A stretch of 10,267 nucleotides of DNA, taken from NCBI GenBank assembly GCA_051650265.1, contig JBOFIR010000044.1, forward strand, positions 1-10,267. The letters are read 5' to 3'. Position 1 is the first letter of the stretch. The number at the start of each line of letters is the position of its first letter. The position numbers and the translations under genes are program-made. This stretch comes from JBOFEH01 sp051650265. Its GTDB lineage: Bacteria > Bacillota > Clostridia > Lachnospirales > Cellulosilyticaceae. The notes beneath the pieces are model-generated. The model was given only the letters and a program-made list of their open reading frames with translations. It was not told the origin of the DNA and did not search any database. Below, in pieces: positions 1-5,923 of this stretch.

Positions 1-50
1 ACTATAGGTGCTAATATTAGGTATAATATGGCATCAACTATACTTATCAT
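1..50 (-). CDS. echB: Ech-type hydrogenase subunit B, first 16 codons (partial)
   Basis: An ATG at 50-48 overlaps the echA stop codon (ATGA), and GAGGG at 60-56 lies 5 bases upstream as ribosome binding site. The visible product reads MISIVDAILYLILAPI and then leaves the window. This short hydrophobic start resembles the N-terminus of EchB and other NuoH/HycD-family membrane subunits, which anchor the hydrogenase module and form the ion channel next to the quinone-site-like region. The position directly after echA matches the echABCDEF order known for energy-converting hydrogenases. The identification rests on 16 residues plus context; another NuoH-family protein of a related complex would look the same here. 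Confidence 0.72.
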   Translation of the reverse strand, partial: MISIVDAILYLILAPI

Positions 51-1957
51 ATGATCCCTCCAAAGACTGTCCCTAGTGCAATCACTAGTATGATGATACC
101 ACCTAGTATGCCGATCGGAAGCAGTTTCTTTTCCCCAAAATAATCTTCCATATACCAATTGGCCAAATACGCCTTTTTTGGCTCACCAATAGCTGCTTTA
201 AAATGTTTGTTATCCCCCATATTAATACCCGCCATATAAATTGGCACAATCTTCTCCTTGCTTCTTCCAAAAAATCGCATACCAAAAGGTACAATCAAAA
301 TCATGCCAAACATTAATGTCATGATAAAATAATTCCCTTGTGAAATCATCGTCACATCTCCTACTACAAAATGCTCCGCAAGAAAGGGGACCACCAAATA
401 CTTAGAAACGAATGGAAAAAGTAGACACAACATAATCGCCAAGACACTGTGGCTAATAAGTGCAATACGTTCACCTATGCCGACACTTTGATGCATATGT
501 TCTTTTTCAGGTACTTGAGATACTAACTTTCCAAGCCACTTCGTCCAGTAAAAGAGCGTAGCACCACTACCATAAGCTAGCACCACGACAATAATCATAT
601 TATCTGTATCAATGAATGCTTTGAGCGCTGCCCACTTGGCAATAAGCATGCCAAACGGTGCAAGAAACATCCCTGCAATCCCAATAGCCATCATCAGTGC
701 CATCTCCGGCAGCTTGACTATGAGTCCATAATAATCTTCGATATTACGACTACCTATCATATGTTCCGTAGCCCCCACGGATAGGAACAGTAACGATTTG
801 GCAACACCGTGGAAGATCATTAACATCATAGCTGCCCACAGTGCTTCATTGTTCCCAATCCCCGCACAGATCACAATAAGTCCTAGGTTCGCCATTGTAG
901 AGTACGCTAACACCTTCTTCGCATCACTCTTTGAAATGGCGATACAAGACATCCATAAGAACGTAAAGCCTCCGATCCAAATCACCATATTTCCAACGAC
1001 AGTACCAGCCAGAAGTGGCGAAATTCGAATAAGGAGATAAACACCTGCTTTTACCATAGTCGAAGAGTGTAAAAGTGCTGATGTGGGGGTAGGTGCCACC
1101 ATAGCACCTAAAAGCCACTTTGAAAAAGGAAGCTGCGCTGACTTGGTAAGCCCAGCGATTGCTAGAAAAGCGACTGGAATCATCACACCCGCTTCGAGGG
1201 GACTCAGTGATATAAGTGCCTTAAGATTGGTCACACCGTAATTCAAATCAAGGTAGATGATGGCACCTACAAAAGCCACCCCACCAATCAAGTTCATCCC
1301 TAGTGCTGTAAAACTATTATGTATCGCCTCCTGTGTTTGGGTATAGCCAATCAACAAGAATGATGCCAAAGTCGTGAGTTCCCAGAAGAAATAAATCCAT
1401 AAAAGCTCGTTAGAAACGACCAAACCTATCATGGCTGATAAAAAGAGCAAGATGATGCTAAAGAAAATTCCTCTACGATCTTTGATTTCCTTGTGATGTT
1501 GATGGTAGGCTGCCATATAGGAATGTGCAAACAAAGTGATTAGGCCACCAATGATTCCCACCAATAAAATCATAATAATCGTTAGCTTATCAACATATAA
1601 GTATTGATTCACTGTAGTCGTCTTGGGTGCCCAATAACACTCAAATCCAATCATTGCCGCCAGTTGTAGTACATCCAATAAAAACACCCAATACTTTTTG
1701 TACTTAATCGCTTGGTACAAAATATACAATCCGATCAAACATTCAACACCTAACATCACCTGATTGATCCGTTCATAATGCAAAACATAATACTGACTTG
1801 GACTTGTGAAGTAGGTTGTCGCTAATACGCCTACGCCTATCATCAAAAGCACGACCGTGACTTTGATAATCCAACCCCTTCCCTGATTACTTCTGATAAT
1901 CCCCATCAAAATTGCTGCTAATACTGGTACCGTCATCAAGAATAAAATTGTACTCAC
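47..1957 (-). CDS. echA: Ech-type energy-converting hydrogenase subunit A (NuoL/MrpA-like antiporter subunit)
   Basis: This is a 636-residue polytopic membrane protein of the proton-conducting antiporter family (NuoL/NuoM/MrpA/EchA). Family hallmarks are visible: a membrane Glu in FFWEL (E193); a Lys in GLTKSAQLPF (K272); the LLHSSTMVKAG segment (H297, K303); DAKKVLAYST (K347/K348); and IFHGVAKSLLF (H383, K388). The C-terminus ends in a hydrophobic helix. In Ech complexes this subunit carries ion translocation driven by ferredoxin-dependent hydrogen evolution in the cytoplasmic membrane. The start is GTG at 1957-1955, with GAGGGG at 1967-1962 upstream. The length fits EchA. The next gene overlaps its stop by ATGA and looks like EchB, which favours Ech over Mrp or complex I; a Hyf/Hyc-like complex remains possible. 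A sigma-A promoter lies about 50 bases upstream, so echA is probably the first gene of the operon. Confidence 0.85.
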   Translation of the reverse strand: MSTILFLMTVPVLAAILMGIIRSNQGRGWIIKVTVVLLMIGVGVLATTYFTSPSQYYVLHYERINQVMLGVECLIGLYILYQAIKYKKYWVFLLDVLQLAAMIGFECYWAPKTTTVNQYLYVDKLTIIMILLVGIIGGLITLFAHSYMAAYHQHHKEIKDRRGIFFSIILLFLSAMIGLVVSNELLWIYFFWELTTLASFLLIGYTQTQEAIHNSFTALGMNLIGGVAFVGAIIYLDLNYGVTNLKALISLSPLEAGVMIPVAFLAIAGLTKSAQLPFSKWLLGAMVAPTPTSALLHSSTMVKAGVYLLIRISPLLAGTVVGNMVIWIGGFTFLWMSCIAISKSDAKKVLAYSTMANLGLIVICAGIGNNEALWAAMMLMIFHGVAKSLLFLSVGATEHMIGSRNIEDYYGLIVKLPEMALMMAIGIAGMFLAPFGMLIAKWAALKAFIDTDNMIIVVVLAYGSGATLFYWTKWLGKLVSQVPEKEHMHQSVGIGERIALISHSVLAIMLCLLFPFVSKYLVVPFLAEHFVVGDVTMISQGNYFIMTLMFGMILIVPFGMRFFGRSKEKIVPIYMAGINMGDNKHFKAAIGEPKKAYLANWYMEDYFGEKKLLPIGILGGIIILVIALGTVFGGII

Positions 1958-2004
1958 GTTACCCCTCTTTTACTCGGTTATTTTATAAATCCCTTATATT
2001 CTAG

Positions 2005-2033
2005 ATTATATTATCAGTATATTTAGTATTCAA
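2005..2033 (-). promoter_or_regulatory. Sigma-A promoter of the ech operon
   Basis: Reading the minus strand, TTGAAT (2033-2028) is followed after exactly 17 bases by a perfect TATAAT (2010-2005). Transcription would begin near 1998, leaving a leader of about 40 bases before the GTG start of echA. The promoter lies just beyond the terminator of the ZIP gene, so ech should be transcribed independently. Confidence 0.75.
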
Positions 2034-2052
2034 TAAATATTATTTTTTTAAC

Positions 2053-2081
2053 AAAAAAACTCCTAGTTTAGGAGTTTTTTG
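2053..2081 (-). terminator. Intrinsic terminator after the ZIP transporter gene
   Basis: A 12-bp stem (2054-2065 with 2069-2080) closes a 3-base loop and holds the core ACTCCTA/TAGGAGT. On the minus strand it runs into seven T residues. It starts about 8 bases after the ZIP stop codon. The stem has A and T runs on both sides, so it could work in both directions, but no plus-strand gene approaches it. Confidence 0.85.
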
Positions 2082-2087
2082 TACAGC

Positions 2088-2900
2088 CTATAAGAAGAGC
2101 AACAAACTCATTGCCATCACACCCATACCTGCGACCAACCCATAGATGGATAGATGATGTTCACCATATTCTCTTGCTGCTGGCAATAACTCATCCAAAG
2201 AAATAAACACCATGATGCCTGCAACACTGGCAAAAATAATACCAAAGGTTATTTCATTCATAACTGGCATCAAAAGCATATACCCAATCAGGGCACCTAT
2301 AGGTTCTGATAGACCTGACAAAAATGAATACACAAATGCCTTTTTTCTATCCCCTGTGGCATAATAGATGGGTATAGATACAGCAATGCCCTCTGGAATA
2401 TTATGAATGGCAATCGCCACAGCCACAGGGATTGCTATACTAGGATTAGTGAGTGCAGATACAAAGGTAGCTAATCCTTCAGGAAAATTATGAATCCCTA
2501 CTGCAAGTGCTGTAAAGAGCCCCACACGCATCAGCTTATTTCTTTTCATCAGTTCTACTTGTTGCGCTTCTTCAAGCTCTTCCACTTTTGAGATTTCATG
2601 AGGGTTTTCACGACTAGGGATGCATTTGTCAATGGCTGCAATGAGAAGCATCCCCCCAAAGAAGGCAACTACAGTCACCCATGCCCCTCCTTTTTCTCCT
2701 AAGCTTACAACAAGACTCGCTTTTGCTTTGACAAAAATCTCAATCATAGAAACATAGAGCATTACACCTGCCGAAAATCCCAAACTAACCGCCAAAAATT
2801 TGGTATTTGTCTTCTTTGTAAAGAATGCTAAGCAACTGCCTATTCCTGTTGCTAATCCCGCAAACAAAGTCATTCCAAATGCAATGACCACATCACTCAT
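2088..2900 (-). CDS. ZIP-family divalent metal transporter (ZupT-like)
   Basis: A 270-residue membrane protein of the ZIP family, probably importing zinc or related divalent metals across the cytoplasmic membrane. The two diagnostic metal-binding helices are intact: HNFPEG at 137-142 and HNIPEG at 166-171, followed by SEP around E199 and SLDELLPAA around E237. A hydrophilic, Glu-rich loop lies near residues 95-125, between the third and fourth membrane segments, as in ZupT/GufA-type members. I chose ATG 2900-2898 because AGGGAG lies 9 bases upstream; it gives a family-typical length. The open frame continues back to an ATG at 2981, but that codon falls in the terminator of the previous gene and would add 27 polar residues unlike a ZIP start. 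Exact metal specificity is not readable. No Zur- or MntR-like operator was recognised upstream. Confidence 0.9.
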   Translation of the reverse strand: MSDVVIAFGMTLFAGLATGIGSCLAFFTKKTNTKFLAVSLGFSAGVMLYVSMIEIFVKAKASLVVSLGEKGGAWVTVVAFFGGMLLIAAIDKCIPSRENPHEISKVEELEEAQQVELMKRNKLMRVGLFTALAVGIHNFPEGLATFVSALTNPSIAIPVAVAIAIHNIPEGIAVSIPIYYATGDRKKAFVYSFLSGLSEPIGALIGYMLLMPVMNEITFGIIFASVAGIMVFISLDELLPAAREYGEHHLSIYGLVAGMGVMAMSLLLFL

Positions 2901-2960
2901 CCAACCACTCTCCCTATTCACTACTTTAGATCTCTCATTATTATTATTAACAATCTGGTT

Positions 2961-2966
2961 ATTATA
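2961..2966 (-). promoter_or_regulatory. Possible -10 box for the ZIP gene
   Basis: A perfect TATAAT is read on the minus strand at 2966-2961, about 60 bases before the chosen ZIP start and just past the preceding terminator. No good -35 box lies 16-18 bases upstream, because that position falls in the terminator stem. It is therefore only a candidate. Confidence 0.3.
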
Positions 2967-2979
2967 TGTTTTGATACAC

Positions 2980-3012
2980 AAAAGAGCCTCTAGTTTAACT
3001 AGAAGCTCTTTT
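2980..3012 (-). terminator. Intrinsic terminator after the 174-residue protein gene
   Basis: AAAAGAGC (2980-2987) pairs with GCTCTTTT (3005-3012), and TCTAGTT (2989-2995) pairs with AACTAGA (2997-3003), with one C/A mismatch between the two blocks. On the minus strand the stem ends in TTTTGTG. It begins 5 bases after the stop codon at 3017. Confidence 0.82.
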
Positions 3013-3016
3013 GGTG

Positions 3017-3541
3017 TTATTTAATAAACTTAAAGGTTGCAATAATTTCATCTACGTGGTTTTGATCTGCCCAAATGATCAAATACTCAAAAGGATCCCC
3101 ATCTACCATGATCGGTGTTTTGTTTTTAACAATAAGTGCCGTCTCTTTATCAAAGCAGGTTGCTTGATCCCCCGAAGGTACAATCAATCTTGCAGGTTCT
3201 CCATCTAACACAACCTCAGTTACTGTTGGATTCATACCATAAGGCTTAAATGGACTCTTAATCTCTTGTCTCACCACTTCATCAATACTCTTGCCAAATG
3301 CTTCGATCTCCCCAAGCTCAAAATATCCACTATCCCCTTCATAACGTTCTTTGTATGCAGGATTCTTGACCCAAGTCGCAGGATACTTGAAGCTCACTTT
3401 GTAGTAATCACTTCTAAAGGTTTTTTGACCTTCACTATCTACACCATCACTTTCATCACGGTTGAAGCCTTCAGTCCTTGAACGCTTTGCCAGAATATAC
3501 AAAAAGGCTATAAGCCCCCACATGCTCATGTTGCGATCCAT
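3017..3541 (-). CDS. Membrane-anchored protein of unknown function, PsbP/Mog1-like appearance
   Basis: I do not recognise this 174-residue protein with certainty. Residues 5-18 are hydrophobic (MSMWGLIAFLYILA), followed by a basic KRSR stretch, which suggests an N-terminal anchor; no lipobox Cys is present. Residues 20-40 are charged and probably disordered. From about residue 45 comes a compact domain with a YKVSFKYPATW motif, then alternating strands, a VVLDGEPARLIV stretch and a final aromatic strand IIATFKFIK. This pattern (short Tyr/Pro/Trp strand first, small Gly turn before a strand, closing F-x-F strand) resembles PsbP/Mog1-fold domains of small bacterial exported proteins, but that is inference. 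The start at ATG 3541 is supported by GGAGG at 3554-3550, 8 bases upstream. It forms its own unit between typA and the ZIP gene and ends at a clear terminator. Confidence 0.75.
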   Translation of the reverse strand: MDRNMSMWGLIAFLYILAKRSRTEGFNRDESDGVDSEGQKTFRSDYYKVSFKYPATWVKNPAYKERYEGDSGYFELGEIEAFGKSIDEVVRQEIKSPFKPYGMNPTVTEVVLDGEPARLIVPSGDQATCFDKETALIVKNKTPIMVDGDPFEYLIIWADQNHVDEIIATFKFIK

Positions 3542-3553
3542 ACATTATGCCTC

Positions 3554-3600
3554 CATTCATATGATATCAGTAAAATACATTCTACTCTATCATATGAATG
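3554..3600. repeat. Perfect 13-bp inverted repeat upstream of the 174-residue protein gene
   Basis: CATTCATATGATA (3554-3566) is repeated in inverted orientation as TATCATATGAATG (3588-3600), separated by 21 bases. Each arm has a CATATG core that is itself palindromic. The gene-proximal arm abuts the GGAGG ribosome binding site (3550-3554, sharing one base). It could be a two-site operator or an mRNA stem next to the start region. Confidence 0.7.
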
Positions 3601-3612
3601 ATGGATAAATAT

Positions 3613-3634
3613 GGTTACAGTGGTACTTATAACC
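3613..3634 (-). other. Weak hairpin after typA, possible poor terminator
   Basis: GGTTA (3613-3617) pairs with TAACC (3630-3634), with AGT/ACT pairing inside. It lies about 13 bases after the typA stop codon. On the minus strand it is followed only by ATATTTAT, not a real U-tract, so termination would be inefficient and some typA transcripts may run into the next gene. Confidence 0.3.
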
Positions 3635-3646
3635 TTTTTAATTTAA

Positions 3647-5455
3647 TTATTTACCTGCTCTTTTACGATCGCCTTCTTTAAGAAGTTTTTTACGAAGACG
3701 AATCGCATCTGGTGTGATTTCTACTAACTCATCATCTTCGATGAATTCAAGCGCTTCTTCTAATGAGAAGATTCTTGGTGGTGATAAACGAATTGCATCA
3801 TCCGCACCTGATGAACGTGTATTTGTCATTTTCTTGTTCTTACATGGGTTAACAACCATGTCATCACGACGAGAGTTTTGACCGATAATCATCCCTTCGT
3901 ATACATCTGTTGTTGGTTTAACAAATAGAATACCACGGTCTTCTAAACTGTTAAGGGCATATCCCATAGTTGTTCCTTGCTCCATAGCAACAAGTGCACC
4001 GTTTGCTCTTCTTGGAAGCTCTCCAACGAATTCTGTGTATCCTTCGATACGACGAACCATTGTTGCTTCACCACGAGAATCTGTGATCAGCTCACTTCTG
4101 AAACCAAGAAGTGCTCTTGTTGGACAAAGGTATTCTACTCTCATGTAACCATTTTCTGGTTCCATACTTTGCATTGTTGCTTTACGCATGTTAAGTTTAC
4201 CGATTACTGTTCCAGCATATTCTTCTGGTAATGTGATGATCACGCGCTCAACTGGCTCTACAAGCTTGCCATTTTCATCTCTGTGCATGATAACCTCTGG
4301 CTTAGAAACTCCAAGCTCATAGCCTTCTCTTCTCATGTTCTCGATTAGGATAGATAAGTGAAGTTCCCCTCTACCCGCTACACGGTAACCATCTGTTGTT
4401 TCCATAGGTTCTACTTTAAGACCTACGTTGATCTCTAACTCTTTTTCAAGACGATCTTTGATATGTCTTGTTGTTACGTATTTACCACTTTGTCCTGCGA
4501 ATGGTGAATCATTAACTAAGAAGTTCATAGCAAGTGTTGGCTCATCGATGTGGATTGGCTCCATTGCATCTACTGCGCCTACTTCACCGATTGTCTCACC
4601 GATTGAGATATCTGCAATACCAGACACTACAGCGATATCACCGCTACCTAATTCTGTTGCTTGTACTTGTCTTAAGCCCTCGTAATTCATAAGCTTAACG
4701 ATACGCCCTTGTCTCAGACCGCCATGTCCATCTGCGATTTGAACTGTTTGACCTTCTTTGATCTTACCTTTGTAGATACGACCAATACCAAGTCTACCGA
4801 TGTAATCATCGTATGATAATGCACTGATTTGCATTTGAAGTGGCGCTTCATCTTGCTTTGGATACTCGCCAACTTGCTTGATAATTGTCTCAAGAAGTGG
4901 ATCGATATTATCAGATGGCTCTTCTAAGCTGTACTGCATGATTCCTTCTTTACCAATTCCGTAAAGGATTGGGAAGTCAAGTTGCTCATCGTTTGCATTA
5001 AGGTCAACGAATAAGTCAAATGTCATATCCACTACTTCTTCAGCACGGTGGTTTGGTTTATCAATTTTATTGATAACAAGAATTGGTTTAAGACCTAATT
5101 CAAGTGATTTTTGAAGTACAAAACGTGTTTGTGGCATAGGCCCTTCGATTGAGTCAACAAGAAGGATTACAGTATCTACTGTACGGATAACCCTTTCAAC
5201 CTCAGATGAGAAGTCACTATGTCCTGGTGTATCAACGATATTAATTTTATAATCTTTATGACGAATAGAACAGTTTTTAGAATAGATTGTAATCCCTCTT
5301 TCTCTTTCGAGAGAGTTACTATCCATTACACAGTCTACAACTTCTTGATTTTCTCTAAATACCCCACTTTGGTTTAAGAACGCGTCTACTAATGTAGATT
5401 TACCAGCATCAACGTGGGCGATAACAGCGATATTTATAATTTTCATATTCTCCAT
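3647..5455 (-). CDS. typA: Ribosome-associated translational GTPase TypA/BipA
   Basis: A 602-residue TypA/BipA GTPase, a ribosome-binding EF-G relative involved in ribosome assembly and stress or cold adaptation. The GTPase domain comes first: G1 AHVDAGKST (13-21), G2 GIT (54-56), G3 DTPGH (75-79), G4 NKID (129-132). Domains II, III and V follow, then the TypA-specific C-terminal domain with KKMTNTRSSGADDAIRLSPP and FIEDDELVEITPDAIRLRK near the end, which separates it from LepA, EF-G and TetM. The length is close to the usual 600-615. I chose ATG 5455-5453 because GAGG lies 7 bases upstream; an earlier in-frame ATG at 5500 lies next to the promoter -10 box and cannot be translated from that promoter. 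Oddities: G1 reads DAGKST instead of the common DHGKTT, and the G5 position reads YGIGKEG rather than YASALNG. It is a single-gene unit with its own promoter. Confidence 0.95.
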   Translation of the reverse strand: MENMKIINIAVIAHVDAGKSTLVDAFLNQSGVFRENQEVVDCVMDSNSLERERGITIYSKNCSIRHKDYKINIVDTPGHSDFSSEVERVIRTVDTVILLVDSIEGPMPQTRFVLQKSLELGLKPILVINKIDKPNHRAEEVVDMTFDLFVDLNANDEQLDFPILYGIGKEGIMQYSLEEPSDNIDPLLETIIKQVGEYPKQDEAPLQMQISALSYDDYIGRLGIGRIYKGKIKEGQTVQIADGHGGLRQGRIVKLMNYEGLRQVQATELGSGDIAVVSGIADISIGETIGEVGAVDAMEPIHIDEPTLAMNFLVNDSPFAGQSGKYVTTRHIKDRLEKELEINVGLKVEPMETTDGYRVAGRGELHLSILIENMRREGYELGVSKPEVIMHRDENGKLVEPVERVIITLPEEYAGTVIGKLNMRKATMQSMEPENGYMRVEYLCPTRALLGFRSELITDSRGEATMVRRIEGYTEFVGELPRRANGALVAMEQGTTMGYALNSLEDRGILFVKPTTDVYEGMIIGQNSRRDDMVVNPCKNKKMTNTRSSGADDAIRLSPPRIFSLEEALEFIEDDELVEITPDAIRLRKKLLKEGDRKRAGK

Positions 5456-5490
5456 GAATATACCTCGTTTCTGTTTGTTCACAATTTTAT

Positions 5491-5519
5491 ATTGTATCAT
5501 CTAAAAGGCTCAGTCTCAA
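5491..5519 (-). promoter_or_regulatory. Sigma-A promoter of typA
   Basis: TTGAGA (5519-5514) and TACAAT (5496-5491) are read on the minus strand with 17 bases between them. Transcription would begin near 5484, about 30 bases before the chosen typA start. The palindrome ATATGT-A-ACATAT (5519-5531) touches the upstream edge of the -35 box. Confidence 0.75.
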
Positions 5520-5606
5520 TATGTAACATATGCCTATTTTATATTACGTTTCCCAAATTATTTGGTACTTTATACTAGTAAACTCTCACCAGTACTTATT
5601 TCAAGC

Positions 5607-5642
5607 AAAAAAGAAGCTCTGACAATGGGTCAAAGCTTCTTT
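5607..5642 (-). terminator. Intrinsic terminator after the ferredoxin gene
   Basis: AAAGAAGCT (5610-5618) pairs with AGCTTCTTT (5634-5642), and TGAC (5620-5623) pairs with GTCA (5629-5632), around a 5-base loop with one internal C/A mismatch. On the minus strand six T residues follow. It starts 20 bases after the ferredoxin stop. Confidence 0.85.
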
Positions 5643-5661
5643 AATAGAGTCGCATCACTGC

Positions 5662-5835
5662 TTATGCTTCTGGATTTGGAGCAGCAACTGGACAAACGTC
5701 TGCACATGCACCACATTCGATACAAGCACTTGCGTCGATCACATATTTGCCATCGCCTTCGCTAATACAACTTACTGGACATTCGCCTTCACATGCACCA
5801 CAGCTGATGCAATCATCGTTAATTAAATAAGCCAT
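5662..5835 (-). CDS. 2[4Fe-4S] clostridial-type ferredoxin
   Basis: A 57-residue soluble electron carrier of the clostridial 2[4Fe-4S] type. Two cluster motifs are complete: C9-x2-C12-x2-C15-x3-C19-P and C38-x2-C41-x2-C44-x3-C48-P, with the usual pseudo-twofold repeat. An extra Cys lies at 23. It would carry low-potential electrons between enzymes such as pyruvate:ferredoxin oxidoreductase and hydrogenases; the Ech complex encoded downstream is a plausible acceptor (inference). ATG 5835-5833 is chosen because GGAGG (5847-5843) lies 8 bases upstream and the product then has the typical ferredoxin length. The frame stays open back to 5997, but that extension overlaps topB and crosses the promoter. 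It has its own strong promoter and terminator, as expected for an abundant protein. Confidence 0.96.
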   Translation of the reverse strand: MAYLINDDCISCGACEGECPVSCISEGDGKYVIDASACIECGACADVCPVAAPNPEA

Positions 5836-5862
5836 TTGTAACACCTCCAAAATATGTTTTTT

Positions 5863-5881
5863 AACACTTGTACTAAGTATT
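5863..5881 (-). other. Small stem-loop in the ferredoxin mRNA leader
   Basis: On the minus strand AATACTT (5881-5875) can pair with AAGTGTT (5869-5863), including one G-T wobble, around loop AGTAC. It lies near the predicted 5' end of the ferredoxin transcript and is followed by A residues, so it is not a terminator. It could stabilise the message, but the stem is weak. Confidence 0.3.
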
Positions 5882-5893
5882 AATTCCAAGTTA

Positions 5894-5922
5894 ATGATAC
5901 TATTTATTACCAAAGTAGTCAA
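5894..5922 (-). promoter_or_regulatory. Sigma-A promoter of the ferredoxin gene
   Basis: TTGACT (5922-5917) and TATCAT (5899-5894) are separated by 17 bases on the minus strand. The -35 box begins 2 bases after the topB stop codon at 5924. The leader would be about 50 bases. No terminator separates topB from this promoter, so topB read-through can add to ferredoxin mRNA. Confidence 0.78.
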
Positions 5923-5923
5923 G

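Noticed and set aside
2901..2981. Longer ZIP protein starting at 2981
   Set aside because: Its start codon lies in the terminator of the preceding gene and the added residues are polar; ATG 2900 has a good ribosome binding site.
3613..3634. Hairpin after typA as a strong terminator
   Set aside because: The T run lies on the plus-strand side, and the minus-strand side has no U-tract; there is no plus-strand gene to terminate.
3977..4231. Plus-strand open frames within typA, topB, echA and the nucleotidase
   Set aside because: All lie opposite well-supported genes, lack ribosome binding sites and encode Cys/Ser/Phe-rich peptides typical of antisense shadows.
5456..5500. Longer TypA starting at 5500
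   Set aside because: The ATG lies just upstream of the -10 box of the typA promoter and would not be in the transcript.
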